DNA of 64,000 bases, from the NCBI GenBank assembly GCA_003971905.1, contig RSEE01000012.1:682001-746000 (forward strand), written 5' to 3'. The notes under the pieces are model-generated. The model saw nothing but the letters and a program-made list of their open reading frames with translations, made no database searches and was not told the DNA's origin. Source of the stretch: Moniliella sp. 'wahieum' (Eukaryota > Basidiomycota > Moniliellomycetes > Moniliellales > Moniliellaceae). Within the stretch, counting starts at the first letter, position 1. Each line of letters starts with the position of its first letter. This document shows, piece by piece, positions 24,615 to 36,299 of this stretch. The position numbers and the translations under genes were made by a program.

Positions 24615-25351
24615 ACGTGTTGCCACGTGGCTGGCTTGGTCTTCTTCAGTCAGCCTACCTACTACTCAGAAGCTTTTGTTTTCTTCTTGTAGCAACGCCT
24701 GTATTTGCCTTACCTCCACCTGTAATCCCGCTCCCGCTTATACTCGATCCTCCTCTCTCTCGCCGCTGTATTCGCTGTCTGCATCGCAGAGACGGTTGTG
24801 TCTCGCTCGCGTTCTGGCATCCTTGCGTCGCTACAGACGCAGGCCAAGCTGCGCTTGTCGAGCCTGCTCAGGCCCAGGCCCAGCAGCTGGCTCGGCGGCT
24901 CAGCCCCGTACGCGTTGCGGCGCCCCAGCGTACGATACGCCGCGTCACGTGAGCCCGCCGACGCTGAAACGTTCATTAATCATTGCGCGCCGCTCGCCTG
25001 CGTGATGCATGACAGCAACCAGTGATTTGCCCCACACAATGCCCATGACACTGACTGAATCGCAATGAAGACCGCTGCCTGTCGCACCCAGCAAGGGCTG
25101 CAACCCCGCACATGGCAAGAACCTCCTTCGACCTACTGGTAGTTGTGCTCCCCAGTAGCACTGGGGCCATTTGTGTTGGTTGGGCCCAGTGATGCCCCCC
25201 TTTCTTGTGCTTTTTCCGCGCGTGTCCTAGACTTATGCGGATAGAGGCGCTACATCGAAATACCCACGCGCGACGAAAGCGGATTCCCACAGCAGAGGCA
25301 GAGAGCGATGGGAAAGTAGTGTTCGTATTGGAGAAGATGCAACTGATTTTG
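24615..25351. other. Intergenic between convergent genes
   Basis: No supported gene. It lies between the 3' ends of the 5'-nucleotidase (+) and carrier (-) genes, so it is probably 3' untranslated DNA. Confidence 0.45.
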
Positions 25352-26376
25352 TTAAAACAGGTGGCCGTGTTTGATGAAAGATGAAACACTCTCCCATACA
25401 AGCAGCGCTGTCGCATTGGTCGGTGCGCTGCGCAAGAAGGAAGGCCAAAACCCGCGGAAGAAACCAGGCAGCCCCTCGGTCTTGTAGATGTGGCCAAACA
25501 TCTTGCGGAAGGAGATAGGGTTCGTGTCAGGCTAAAAAGAAAGGAGGTTAGTCTAGTGCCCCAAAGGAAACCACACATTAGCAATCCAGGGGACCTACCT
25601 GACTCATAAATCGGTTCTTTGTCAGATCAACTGGGAAGGCAAGGGTCCAGAAAGTATTCGCTGCCATGCCGCCAGCCAAGAAGTTAACCGCACGTTCAGT
25701 CATTTGGCCATTTTTGCGCGCCTCCAAGTATGCTGGAGTATCGGGACGGGCAGGTGTAGTAGTGGTGAGGTAGGGGAATTGGGAGGTGGAGCGGAGCGGA
25801 GCGAGCGGAGCCAGTTTGAGTAGAGATCGTACGAGCCCCAGAGGAAGAAAAAGAAGGATCGTTGGGCCAAGGTGGCATGCAGTCCGCGGTACACGCCCAA
25901 TGGGCCATACCTTTGCGTTAGTTGACGCGCGCAGTCAATGGGGCCCTTGTACTGCCGTGCAGCGCCACTTGAGTATTGCATCTGAAGCCGCACCTTGATG
26001 ATCTCAACAGGCGATGCCACCAACGCCACTGTCCACCCGCTCCGATTCCAGCAATCCCATTTTCAACAGGAGTCAGCACACGATTCTTGTCGTTGCGCTG
26101 GAGAAGCAGGCGATAGTTGGTCAAAGAACCCAACTGGACTGCGTCCATCACTGCCCAGCCCACCAGAGGCATCGACGCCCCCCGATACAAAGCACGAAAG
26201 CCTTCGTATCGGACCGTATTGACCAAGCACTGGATCGGCCCCTTGAAACGGCCATGGCCACCCTCTACTTGACACCGGACCTTGACCGTGTCAAATGGAT
26301 GGCCAATGGTCAGTTTCGTCACCCCCGAAGCCAATCCAGCCAGCCCACCCGCCACCCGATCGCGCGTGGTAGCCAT
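25352..26376 (-). CDS. Mitochondrial carrier family (SLC25) transporter
   Basis: Mitochondrial carriers exchange metabolites across the inner membrane and are built from three repeats of about 100 residues, each with a PX(D/E)XX(K/R) signature. All three are visible: HPFDTVKVR in repeat 1, SPVEIIKVRLQ in repeat 2, and FPVDLTKNRF in repeat 3. ATG 26376 starts MATTRDRVAGGLAGLASGVT. A 67-bp intron (25532-25598) separates NRFMSQ from PDTNPISFRKMFG; the protein ends SSFIKHGHLF with TAA at 25352. Frame changes near 26040 and 25740, both beside conserved blocks, look like indels. The substrate is not certain; the first repeat (LYRGASMPLVGWAVMDAVQL) resembles carnitine/acylcarnitine or basic amino acid carriers. 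Length, about 310 residues, is normal. Confidence 0.87.
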
Positions 26377-29013
26377 GTTAGGGGCCGGCGGCGGCTCCTC
26401 AGCGGCTCAAACACGACTGGCTCATTCAGCACTGGCTCCGACATCATCTCCTCAATTGTGGGCCCAGGTTCCCTCGGGTGGAGTTGCAGCGGGAGCCATG
26501 GCGGACGAGGCAAGGGGTGGCTGGTGGGAAGATGACACTCGGACGGAGACGGCGAACAGGCGAAGGTACAAAACCGGTTGAAACTCCGTCCGGGTGACAG
26601 ATATCTCCAGCTTCCAGCCGCGTGCATCCAGTACCGGTGATCACCGATCACGGCGAGCCCATCATGCATGGATGATGCATGATCTGCATCGTACTCCACG
26701 GCCCTCAGAGATGGCGCTGACCAGCGCGCTGGCCCCACTGCCCCGGCTGACGCGTTTATGTCAGTGGGCCATCACATGCACATCACAGGTGCATCAGACT
26801 GTTTTTGTTACTTGATCGCGTTGCAGCCGCTTCGTTTGCTGTATGTATTCGCCCCCTAACATTCGGATCGCCCCACAGGTGGCGCTCTTCAACCTCGACA
26901 CCGTCGCCAGCCTTCAAGTGCCCACCTTCGAGCCTGTGGTGCATTAATGGCGTAGTGGCACCGGGTACAGAACCCCCCCGGGATACCTTCGGTGCATTTT
27001 CCTTCCGATATTCCTCCCTGTGGATATTCCTCCCCAGTGGAGGGCAGGAATATGCTCTATTGCCCCTTCTCTCTGTATATCACGCGCCACAAAATGCAAT
27101 ACACCATCAACACTGCCTGCTCTCTGAGCTTCTGCAAACCCAGTCCTTTACCGTGTCTAATAAGCTCGAACCCTCATTCCCAAGAGTCACTCTCATGTCC
27201 TCCCTCACCCAACACCAACCACTGCCAAAACCGCAATGCCCCAAACAGTTCAGGTTGACCTAGGGAGCCGGATGGGCACAGGAGGATGAGGAGAAGCCAG
27301 CAGTTCATCCACCGACACAATTTATCATCGTATTCAAAACACATTACATTAACAGAGAGAGCTATAAGGCTGGGACGATGAAATGCTGTGCGCCTATCAG
27401 GCTCGTTCATCTGGTGTGTGCTGCTTGTTAGTGCCAACCCAATAAGAAGACCAACGGGAAATCCGTGGAGTGGCCAACAGGTCGGGATTCGGCCGCTCCC
27501 CCCATGCGCTTTTCCAACCCGGATGTAGCGCGAGAGTGGATACGAATGAGACGGTGTTTTGTGGGATTATCGATTAATAAAGACCAAAAACCAAAAGAGA
27601 AAAAAGACAGGCCCAGGACCAGCGGTAGAGTATGGAGTACCCCATCCAGTAGACTGTGGGCACCAGGGAATGAGAGTGGAGGGGACCTGGGCTGGTTTTC
27701 CCTTTGGGCCACACGCAGTTGGGAGAATGGAGGTACGGACTGGTAGGGGGTGGCGGTCGGCTGCATTCGATCGATGCGGGGCATCGGTGCATTGGAGCTG
27801 CAGAGTGACATGTGACACATGTCATGCATCAAGCATGTCACACGCGGATATTATGTGATGCATGTGTGATGCATGTGACATTGGTGAGTGATGATGATCG
27901 ATGATCGATGAATGATGGCGGCCGCAAGTGTAGAGGGTAGAGTGTCGGCCAACCCGCGTCGGTCGACGGGTCTCCAAAGACCCTACTAACAACTATAAGA
28001 CACGCTTGTTGCATCGTCCGTGGCACACAGGGGAACACACACGGAAAACATCTCACATGAAGCTTGAAGCTTGAAGCATGAACCTATATGCACTCCCCAG
28101 CAGCGAAAGAGCTTCCCTACCGCATATGATAGGGCGTCTCTGTTTCACAGTATACCATTGCGTCGTACATGTTGGTATGGAACGGAAAAGATGAGACATA
28201 GTCGACGGAAACCTTCGTACATATCAAAAACGCCCCATCAGATCCAGCTGAGAGGGGTGGAATAAAAACTTGCCTCGGATGTTGGGACACAAATCAAAAT
28301 AGGTGTGCAGATACGCGGCAACAGCTGTGCTATAAGGCCCCCTCCATAGTCAAGCTTCAAGGCCAGAGCTGTGGTGAGGCTGGCGTGTCTCGAAAGCTGG
28401 GGCCGGAGAGGGGGCCATCAATACTCCACGTTCAACGGTCAAAACAGGCATTCAAATGAACCCCGTTATACATGCCGATCCTCCCCTTACTTTTTGAGAG
28501 GTGACGCATGGGACGCGCGGTGCGACAAAAGAAGAGAGTAAGCGCTCAGGCTCGCTGAGCCAGGTTTGTCCTCCAGGCGAAGTGGCAGGCATTTTCACCT
28601 TCCTTTTCGGGGCGTCTATTTGCCCGGCAGTTCTATTACCCAACTTCATTTATCCATCCGGGTTTCACATCTGTGGCCTCATCGATCATCAACCTCGTGC
28701 TGCTCTGCCTATATTTTTACCAGTTGAGTTTCTGCCTCTCTGGTCGATGGACCTATATCGGTACTAAAGCACGGCCTTCACCCTTCTATATTTGACCGCC
28801 ATCTTCTCTACCCCTCTCTGCATCTTGCCCTATTCCACTTGTGTGCAGCTGGCCTGCTCAAACCTATACCTAAGCAATCTCCCCTTTGCTCTTGGCTGGT
28901 CCAGCAAAAAATTGCTTACTCTCCCCCATTAACCCGTGGATCAGCAGTGCAGATACCATTTCTTTTACGTTTCCTTTGAGCTGGCTCTGGGATATCACCT
29001 CTTCTTTCTTGTC
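26377..29013. other. Long intergenic region with palindromes
   Basis: About 2.6 kb without a supported gene. Near the carrier start it contains GGTGATCACC (26636-26645), the motif ATCACCGATC (26640-26649) and an inverted repeat ATCATGCAT..ATGCATGAT (26661-26683). A hairpin-forming ATATTCCTCCCC..GGGCAGGAATAT lies at 27024-27053. Around 27805-27925 ATGCAT, GTGACAT and GATCGATGATG words are dense. The last 230 bases are CT-rich promoter-like DNA ahead of the GH18 gene. A short open frame at 28501-28767 has no family features. Confidence 0.45.
26640..26649. promoter_or_regulatory. Recurrent intergenic motif ATCACCGATC, site 1
   Basis: About 265 bp upstream of the mitochondrial carrier start. The motif also occurs at 41583 and 60334, with a related CACCGATCAC at 54146. 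Confidence 0.35.
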
Positions 29014-30044
29014 ATGTCGCGCCTTTTCACTTGTCTTTCTTACTTGTCATCACTCTTGCCGGTCTGGCAGTCGCTGCACCTGTTGATTACGTGGAGGGGA
29101 AGCAAAAGAAGCTGCCAAAACCGGCATTCGTCGTACGTTGGCTTCCTCACAACCGTCCCGTCCATGTCGATGAATGTGGACTGAGTCTGACATGCCCTTT
29201 CCCTCCTCCTCTCTGCTCAACAGGTATATGGATTGGATGCCAGCCAAAAGCCAGGGGGTGTACCCAGCCCTCACGAAATCAAAGGTGTCACGCATTACAA
29301 CTGGCTTTTGGACGACCCAAGGCCCGTCGGTGCGGCTGCAAAGTGGAATGAATCGGGGCCCGAGGTGCGGGCCCAGGTCAAGGCGAGTTACAAGGCGGCG
29401 GGGATCAAGTTGATGATCAGTGCATTTGGGGCGAATGATACGCCCATGTCCAGTGGCTACACAGCCCCAGGCATCGCAGCCGAGTTAATTGAGTTTGTTC
29501 GAGCTAATGACCTGGACGGAGTGGACATTGATTTCGAAGAGTCGGAGCTGGTCCAGTCGGGGCAGGCAACACCCTGGTTGGTCGAGTTGACCCACAAATT
29601 GCGAAAGCACTTGCCACGCAAGAAGGGTTATCTCCTCAGCCATGCCCCCTGGCACCTTACTTTTCCCCCAGCTGGACTACGAGAGGCAAAGGCTACGTCG
29701 ACGTAGATGCACAGGTGGGCAAGAGCATCGATCGGTACCTTGTCCAGTTCTACAACCAAGAGGGAAGCTACGAAGAATGTGGCACGTTGCTCACCACCTC
29801 TGGTTCACCCTATCCCCACTCGTCGCTGTTGAGATCCACGCCAATGGCGTACCGGAGGCGGCTGGTCGTAGGCAAGCCAGCCGCTGTGGCGGATGCAGCG
29901 AGCGGGTACATGAATCCGTCCACGCTGGGCAAATGTCTGGCTACTGCACGCCAGCAGCACTGGAACGGCGGGGTGTCCTTTTGGCAGTACCCACATACCC
30001 ACCATGTTCTGCACACTGTCAAAGCCGGCGCAGGCTGGAGGTAG
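29014..30044 (+). CDS. Secreted glycoside hydrolase family 18 (chitinase-like)
   Basis: GH18 enzymes cleave chitin or related beta-1,4-N-acetylglucosamine links, using the Glu at the end of a DxxDxDxE motif. Here it reads DGVDIDFEE at about 29516-29545, so the catalytic acid is present. ATG 29014 (MSRLF) leads after one indel into a signal peptide (LSFLLVITLAGLAVAAP). A 91-bp intron (29133-29223) joins PAFV to VYGLDASQKPGG. The barrel continues with GVTHYNWLLDD and GIKLMISAFGAND. A missing C at about 29648 restores APYFSPSWTTRGKGYVDVDA. The end shows LVVGKPAAVADAASGYMNPS and GGVSFWQYPH. It lacks a chitin-binding module. About 310 residues: a small, fungal-type secreted enzyme for cell-wall remodelling or foraging. 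Confidence 0.8.
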
Positions 30045-30223
30045 CCTCTGACCCAACCTCCATCTCCTGGATAGAGCGTAACGACCACACACCGTCACGC
30101 TGGGTTCCATTTCCATTTCCCACACTCTTTTTTGTCAATACTCAATTCAGTTCATCGTGTATGAGGTCTATTATTCCGTGGCTTGGCGGGCCCTCTGACG
30201 CGCTTGGGCCAGGAAAAAGAGCG
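30045..30223. other. Short gap between convergent genes
   Basis: Probably two short 3' untranslated regions. No other feature is seen. Confidence 0.4.
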
Positions 30224-31949
30224 TCAGACGAAGTCGGCCATATCCTCCTCCCAGTGCAGCAAATCTTTGGGAACTGTAGAATGGAAAATGTGCATAATAG
30301 GAGTAACCCAAGTCAATAGGAGTCCGGCCCGCAGATAAGACGGAATGAATGAACAAACGAGAAAGGGAAAAGGCACGTACGACCAATCATATTAACATCC
30401 TCCCCACCGTCCATGCTGGCAATTCAGTCGAGTCGTTGGCAGCTTCCCTTTCGGCCGCACAATTGTTCTCTGGGCACTGGTCGCTTCCGTCGTTCCATCC
30501 CAGTTGTCTGGGGGCAGCAGAGAGGCAAAGGGATTGTTCTCCGGAGCTGGAACCAGTGTGAAAAGTTCCTGGGCTGCATTCTGGCCCACCAAACGCCATT
30601 GTGTTATTAGCGCATGGAGTGGCGAGACCGATGGTCTCTATCCATAGTGAGAAGTTGGCAGGCAAAAGAAAAGAGTGAGTGAGTGTCACGCGTTTGCCTG
30701 TGCACTCTATATACCGCGATAGATATGACGGGAGATTATACGCACTGCTGGTATCTCAGTGCCAAACGAAGTGTGCGTAAGCGGGCTTGGAGCTGGTGCA
30801 ACTGTGTTTTGACCATGTAGGGGCTCATTCCGCTAACGCCGGAACTCGAACTAGAGGACGAAGATCAACGCCAATGGGGGTTACACGAGTAAACTTGGAC
30901 CGTACCAGGCGAGAAGTATGGGATGGGCGAGCGGCGGAGCAGTGGAGACAGTGGCAATGGCAGGATAACAAGAGCGACGAGACCCCATATCCTGCCCACT
31001 GGCCGAGTTGAGTGGGTGGTATGGCTGGACGTCGGTGAACGCAAGGGATTGCACGAACTGGCGGGGTTTGTGCATTTGGAACCCTTCTTCTTCTGAGAAG
31101 CCTGCCAGGGTGATGCGGTCGGAGGAAGCCAGGCTCTGTTCGCATATGTCTTCACTGAGAAGTTTAGGGCTGGCCCGCTGTACCACCTCCACTTTTACTG
31201 TCTGCGGCGACGAACTGGGTGCGCCTTCTGTGATCCGCACCCGTTTGGCAATATGTTTGTCCTCGCTTGACTCACCAGAGGAATTGTCAATCTCTCGCGC
31301 CGGTGCTGCCCAACGCAAGTAGGAGAAGGGGGGGGTTGCTCAAAGGTTCTGGGCAATTCGGTGGAGCGAGTTGAGGTAGGACACTTTGAGAGAGATTGAT
31401 GCACCATGGCCGTTAAGTTCGAGTCGAGGAGAGGCTGGCTGGCTGGTGGTTGCGCCGTTCTGTGAGAAGCTAGGTCTTGTTTTTTGGCTCACACCTTGAA
31501 GCAACGTGTGTGAATGCTGAGTCCCAGTAGGTGTGTCGTCTCTAGTGCTTTCAGGCAAAACGACTAGGGGGAAAATGGAGGAAAAGGCATGTGTGAGTTC
31601 GAAAAATGCATCTCTCCGTCCGTCTCAATATCATAAAGAGAGTATAAGCAGAAACAGCAGAGGCGGTGGGGCACGTACCATCTGAGGGATTGGAGCTGGG
31701 AGAGAATGTAGAAGGGGGGCGGGGGTTGTTGAGGTATTGCTGGGTGGGGGTCGATGGATTTGTGGCTTCATGCGCACCTTGAATGCTGGCTGGCGGCTGA
31801 GCAGCGAGGAGATGCGGAACATCTTCAACAACAGGGGAAGAGGAGAGGAGCGCTACCGGAGAAGCCACCTTGGCGCTGTTCTTGCCAGACGCGTCCACCG
31901 CCATCACAAGGGAAGTATCGCCTGGAGGTGAACTGGTGTGAGGCGCCAT
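30224..31949 (-). CDS. Ser/Pro-rich protein of unknown function, intron-containing
   Basis: I do not recognise the family. ATG 31949 (MAPHTSSPPGDTSLVMAVDA) opens a Ser/Pro/Thr-rich region. A 115-bp intron (31564-31678; donor GTACGT, acceptor CCCTAG) joins PSSNPSD to VVLPESTRDD. The middle includes GHGASISLKVSYLNSLHRIA and, after a C-run frame change near 31330, an acidic/basic stretch (SSGESSEDKHIAKRVRITEG). Further exons probably lie at 30590-30400 (ELFTLVPAPENNPFASLLPP). A 107-bp intron (30274-30380, donor GTACGT, acceptor TCTACAG) joins GEDVNMIG to a tidy C-terminus, LPKDLLHWEEDMADFV. Two clean introns in frame are the best evidence that this is real. Composition suggests a nuclear or regulatory protein; that is inference. 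Confidence 0.5.
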
Positions 31950-32254
31950 CCGGATGCTGATTGAAGAGGTGGTATTGGCAGCGTAGAAGGGATGGACTTG
32001 GTGCTTGCCTAATTACGGGCCAGGACAGTAACATAGGAATGCAATTGAACATCAATGCAACTTTGCGAAAGTGCACTCCCCCGTCCCGCTGTCATCGGCC
32101 TAACTCACCCCGGAGAGGGCCGTCTTCAGGCTACTTCTGGGGCCTTCGTGAAGATGAGACCAACCAGCAACAGACTGCTGTTGTGCGGCAGCGCCTACCC
32201 CTTGCGCCCGCACCACAGCTTCATACACTCGCCTTCCCCTTGAGCTGGTATATC
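31950..32254. other. 5' flank of the unknown minus-strand gene
   Basis: No coding feature is supported. Probably the promoter of the gene ending at 31949. Confidence 0.4.
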
Positions 32255-32340
32255 TGTCACGGGCGGGCGCCGCTGCCAGGAGGGGCGGCCGGGGAGGGGG
32301 GGGGGGTAAAAGGGGCACAATCCCTTGGAGTGACAGGAGA
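32255..32340 (-). repeat. Terminal fragment of the inverted-arm repeat
   Basis: TGTCACGGGCGGGCGCC starts at 32255 and is followed by a GC-rich stretch with a run of G (about 32304), then CACAATCCCTTGGAG. The same order (TGTCACGGGCGGGCGCC, G-rich, ACAATCCCTTAGGAG) begins the left arm of the element at 35432. Similarity fades after about 85 bp, so this is a truncated end or short relic. Confidence 0.6.
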
Positions 32341-33619
32341 ATGGAGAAACCTCCACCAGCCCAGACAACCGTCCTGGCCGAGGGACAGGATCACCATTCC
32401 CTGTTGGCTTTTTTCATGTCCACCAGCCCCCTCTCGTCATTTTCCCACTTGGTCCCGCTCTATATAGCACATGTCATGCGTCACGTACATATGAGTTTTT
32501 CATGGAAGATGTTAGATAGGAGCTTGATTGGTTGCAGTGGGTAGGGACGAGCGTTCAGATTGCAAGGAAGTCGCGGCTTGTAAGAAGGAGTTTGTGGATC
32601 GAAAAACGAGAGCCATAGAATGTAGTTGGGAAAAGATTGGGAAAGATGTACACAGGACGTCGCATACAAGGAAAACGTATAAAAGGACCGCGATGAGGAG
32701 GCGCACAAAGGAAAAATGAACTACAGAAGTACTGAGAGCACATGAAAGAGATAAAACATGCAGGAGAGGGGAAAGGATATGCTGTTTACACATAATGGCC
32801 ACTGTGACGGGGGTGCTGGCTTTCCAGGCGGAGACTCTACCCATTATCGGAGACAAGACTGACGAAAGACTGAATGCGTTTCAGATCCAAAGTCCAAGGA
32901 GCACTGGCGTGAACGTAGAAGGGTCGCGAGTATAGTAGTTTGTTGGTCGTCAGGAAGAGTCAGGCAACGTCGAAGGAGGTTGCACGCTAGGGGCCGGGCG
33001 AGAAAGCGGGGAGCTACAATGAATGGAGGAGGGCAAGCGAGCCGATCGTAAAGGTGATCCTTTTAGAGTGGTGTGTTTAGAAGAATAGTGAAGGGAAAAG
33101 AAGAACGGTGGACGGCTTGGGTCATTACAATTGGATCCAAAAAACAGAGGCAAGTTTTATGGAAAAGAAGGACGACAAAGGAGACCAGCAGGTCTACAGC
33201 GAAATGGGGAAACGAGTCAAGAGGGAGATGTGAGGACCAATCCCGAGAGGTACGAAGTGAGAAACGAAGCGAGGGTCAAGGGCCAAGCGGGACGAGAAAA
33301 GAGGCGAGAAAAACCAAGTCGAAACCATGTATAGTGTGTTGGAATTTAGACGAGCACGAGCAGAGAAGAGACGATTGTTGTAGGTTTTGTAGATGGGCCC
33401 AGAATCCGAGTCACGATAGCGAAAGAGAGAACTTGAGCAGTGACGGACAGAGAAACCGAGAAGCGAGAGCGACGATAAGGGAGTGTGGATGTGGCTGTGA
33501 AAAAGGCGAATTGATCGTTGCCCCGTGACACAGCCATCCAATTGGAGCCCATAAACGTACGCGCAAGAAAACAGTTGATCAACAGACGCTGTGGCCGTAC
33601 TCCTCGGCACACACACTCA
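32341..33619. other. Intergenic, mostly 3' flank of the RTA1-like gene
   Basis: No supported gene. A plus-strand open frame at 33073-33528 is extremely Lys/Arg/Glu-rich with no family features and is probably an artefact of purine-rich DNA. Confidence 0.45.
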
Positions 33620-34637
33620 TCAACTGGAGGACGAATCACCGTAGTGGTATTTGACCGGGAGAGAAGAGTGGTTCGGGGTAGAGTACGGGGGTTGATGAGA
33701 GGATTCGCCATAGTCCCCGCTGCTTAAGTCGATGTGGACGTCTTCAGGCTTCTCACCGACTATTGCCACGGTTCGCTCGGACCAGGGAGCAGGGAAGAGA
33801 AAACAAGGATGGGCCAGGAGGAAGACAAGGAGAGCGAAGAAGATCATCGTGGCATCAAATATGGGGAACCAGACCTCGTGCACGGAAAGGTATCCTTTCC
33901 ATCCTTGCCTCATCTCGACGCACCGATACACACAACGGATGAGAATGAAGACTGACGAAACAAAGGAAGCGCAGGCAACGAGGACTGTTCCCTTGGTCCA
34001 GCGCTCGCGGTATTTTCCTGCTTTGGTGGCAAGATAGTGGCGCACGAGGAAATCCGTCAGGAGTATTAAAAGGGCCCCGTAATGAAAATCTGGACAATGA
34101 CCCCGGCCAAGGCAATGTTAGAGCCAGTGTGTACACCCGAGTCAGTGTTGGACGTGGCGCTGATCCCACCACCAGCAGCTTGGATTATGAGCGAGATGAC
34201 ATCCCCGGTGACAAAGACGGAAATGTAGCCTTTGGTACTGACCCGAGTCAGCTCTGGACCAACAAAGAGAATGATGCGCTCCAGAGCAACGTAGTTGGCC
34301 GCGCTGAGAAAGATGGGGCTGATGATCAGGCACACGAGCTGGGCAATGTAGGGATCAGCCTGGAAGAAGTCAAAGTGGCTGTCAAGACGGGCAATCCAAC
34401 CAGCCAGCTCCCCTGCAGCGCAGACTGCGGCCAGCAGCATAAACCCGCCGCGACGGAACCGACGGGGCCAGAGTGCAAACAGGAGATGCAGGAGGAACTG
34501 GAGGCCAAAGAGGACAGTGAAGAGGATGCTGAGCCAGAGGGTGGGGATGTACTGGTACGGCGCATTGTCCAGCTGGCACACTGCCCCCGCGCGGGGTTGA
34601 TGTGGTGACAGTCGTCGACGTCAGAATACGCACCCAT
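33620..34637 (-). CDS. RTA1-like seven-helix membrane protein (lipid exporter family)
   Basis: RTA1/RSB1 proteins are fungal seven-helix membrane proteins linked to sphingoid-base export and to tolerance of toxic compounds. ATG 34637 (MGAYSDVDDCHHINPARG) is followed by a frame change at about 34590, then YIPTLWLSILFTVLFGLQFL. The family core is clear: IISPIFLSAANYVALERII, FVTGDVISLIIQAAGGGISA, then NIALAGVIVQIFI. A one-base indel in a G run at about 34058 links to LLILLTDFLVRHYLATKAGK, then ILIRCVYRCVEMRQGWKGYL and EVWFPIFDATMIFFALLVFL, the standard last helices. The hydrophilic tail ends VKYHYGDSSSS. About 335 residues, normal for the family. Probably plasma membrane. Its substrate cannot be read from sequence. 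Confidence 0.85.
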
Positions 34638-35289
34638 CGTGGTGTGCAGATCGGGGAAAGGGCGAGCGAGAGAGGGAAGAAGAGAGGGAGGAAAGGGAAA
34701 AGAGAGCCAAGAGAGGCCGGAAAGAAGGCAGAATGCGATGGGGAGAGAGGTCTATCTTTCTTCGCTGGGGGCGTGGTAGATGCGAACAGGCCCGGGGTGA
34801 GAGGACGGACGAAGGTGGATATATATTGGTGGGGAGTAAGAAGTGCTCGGTGTTACAGGGTGGCTCGGGCTTCGGCCATACTTGGGCGCTGCGTGTGCCA
34901 GCGCGGGGCCAGTGTCGAAAACGGGGCCCAGCGCCTGAAGCGGCCTACAGCGGCGGGGGCTTGTGTACGGCGCTGCCTTATACCAGCACAGTACCACTGC
35001 CCGGCTAGGGGGCGTGGCGTGAGCCAGTGGGGGGGGTGTGGCGGGGCGCGGCACGGGGGCGGCGCTGGATGCATCTTGAATTACCACTAGGAGACCACCG
35101 GGCCGCGTGCTGGGCCACTGTTCCGTCGTCCACCATGCCATCGTCCTCCGCTCCACCTTTCCACTGTTCCACGCTGGAGAGATTTTCCCACCCATACGCT
35201 GGCCTGCGGGTGCACTGAACGTGCCATATGTGACAGACCGATGTAAAATGTGCACAATTTTACTAGGGAAGGAGAAAGCGTGGGTGGTT
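34638..35289. other. 5' flank of the RTA1-like gene
   Basis: Promoter side. Contains a purine-rich stretch at 34660-34740 and GATATATATTGG at about 34817. No gene seen. Confidence 0.45.
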
Positions 35290-35365
35290 TTTCTTTTTTT
35301 ATATGTTGGTTTAGCGCAGTGTTTCTTTGTCCCACAGCCTTAAAAGCTCTGTCAATCATATGGCT
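35290..35365 (+). mobile_element. LINE 3' tail fragment (copy C)
   Basis: TAGCGCAGTGTTTCTTTGTC then CACAGCCTTAAAAGCTCTGTCAAT, ending about 35362, matches the 3' tails of LINE copies A (about 11720-11760) and B (about 39970-40010). No coding part precedes it, so it is a very short 5'-truncated copy. Confidence 0.55.
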
Positions 35366-35431
35366 CCAGGATACAGGCAAAGCTTCGCTCTGTTGACAGG
35401 CGAACCCCTTCAACCTCGGTTCGGGCACAGC

Positions 35432-35898
35432 TGTCACGGGCGGGCGCCGGGGCCCGCCCTGGGGTTTTTGGGGTACAATCCCTTAGGAGACGGAAGGACG
35501 ACTCACGGTAGTTTCGGGCTTGGGCTGGTTGGTGTATCCGAGCGGAGCTAGGGACGAGGAGAGGCCTTTGGTGGGGCGGCTGCACGTGTGGCAAGGCTGC
35601 GTCTGCACCGGCTTGGGCCGTAGTAACGTGTCTGAAGCCTCCGGGACTTAGGGACGGGAGGAGGCAGCGGCGGACAAACACTGCCTTAACTGAGACTGGG
35701 AATCGCCGCGGCCAAAGGAGGGCTCGCGCGATGGGGTTGACGAAGGGCTGGAGGACGAGGTCGGAGGAGAAGTCGGACGCTAACAAGAAGAGCTGCCTGT
35801 ACTGGATCAATTGGCTGGAAACGGGCAGGAGTCGGACAGGATAGGCGGGAAAGGGACGAAGGTGGAGACGAGAGATGACGAGAGTGGGGACATAATGG
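35432..35898 (+). repeat. Left inverted arm
   Basis: Matches the reverse complement of 37775-38245 almost throughout. The visible differences are mostly one- or two-base indels (for example GATGGGGTTG against GATGGGTTG, and GGGCCGTAG against GGGCGTAG). Similarity stops at about GGGGACATAATGG. Confidence 0.85.
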
Positions 35899-36299
35899 AA
35901 GGTCCGGGGTTCCCAAGGCAGGTCCTCAAGGTTCGTCGTTATTTTGGGCTGGTCCCTTTTCAAGCCTGCGCAAGTCGTCGGCCCGTTTCCCCATTCCCGT
36001 TTCCCCCTCCCGTTGGGCAGACGTGCCCTCCCCGTTTTTCACCCTCAGTCCTTGAGCGCATCCCCCGTTCGTCGTCCCCGATGCCAAGGCGCTCTTCCCT
36101 TTTCCCGCTTTCTCCCCTCCGTTGCGACGAGGCCCTGGATGGCCCTCCCCAATCGTTGCACCCCCGATGGTTTCCCCGGCTCCCGATGACTCTGAGGCTT
36201 GGCCAGCTTCTTGCCCTCGTTGCCGCTTCAAATTCGATCAGCCTTGAAACTTTATCCTCGGTTCGTTTGTTTTTGTTTCTGGGTCGCGTCCAATAGCGC

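Noticed and set aside
28501..28767. Small plus-strand frame (88 codons) with hydrophobic stretches
   Set aside because: No family features; it lies within likely promoter DNA of the GH18 gene.
33073..33528. Plus-strand open frame of about 150 codons, very rich in Lys, Arg and Glu
   Set aside because: The composition follows from purine-rich DNA; there is no domain and no neighbouring support, and it lies in the 3' flank of the RTA1-like gene.
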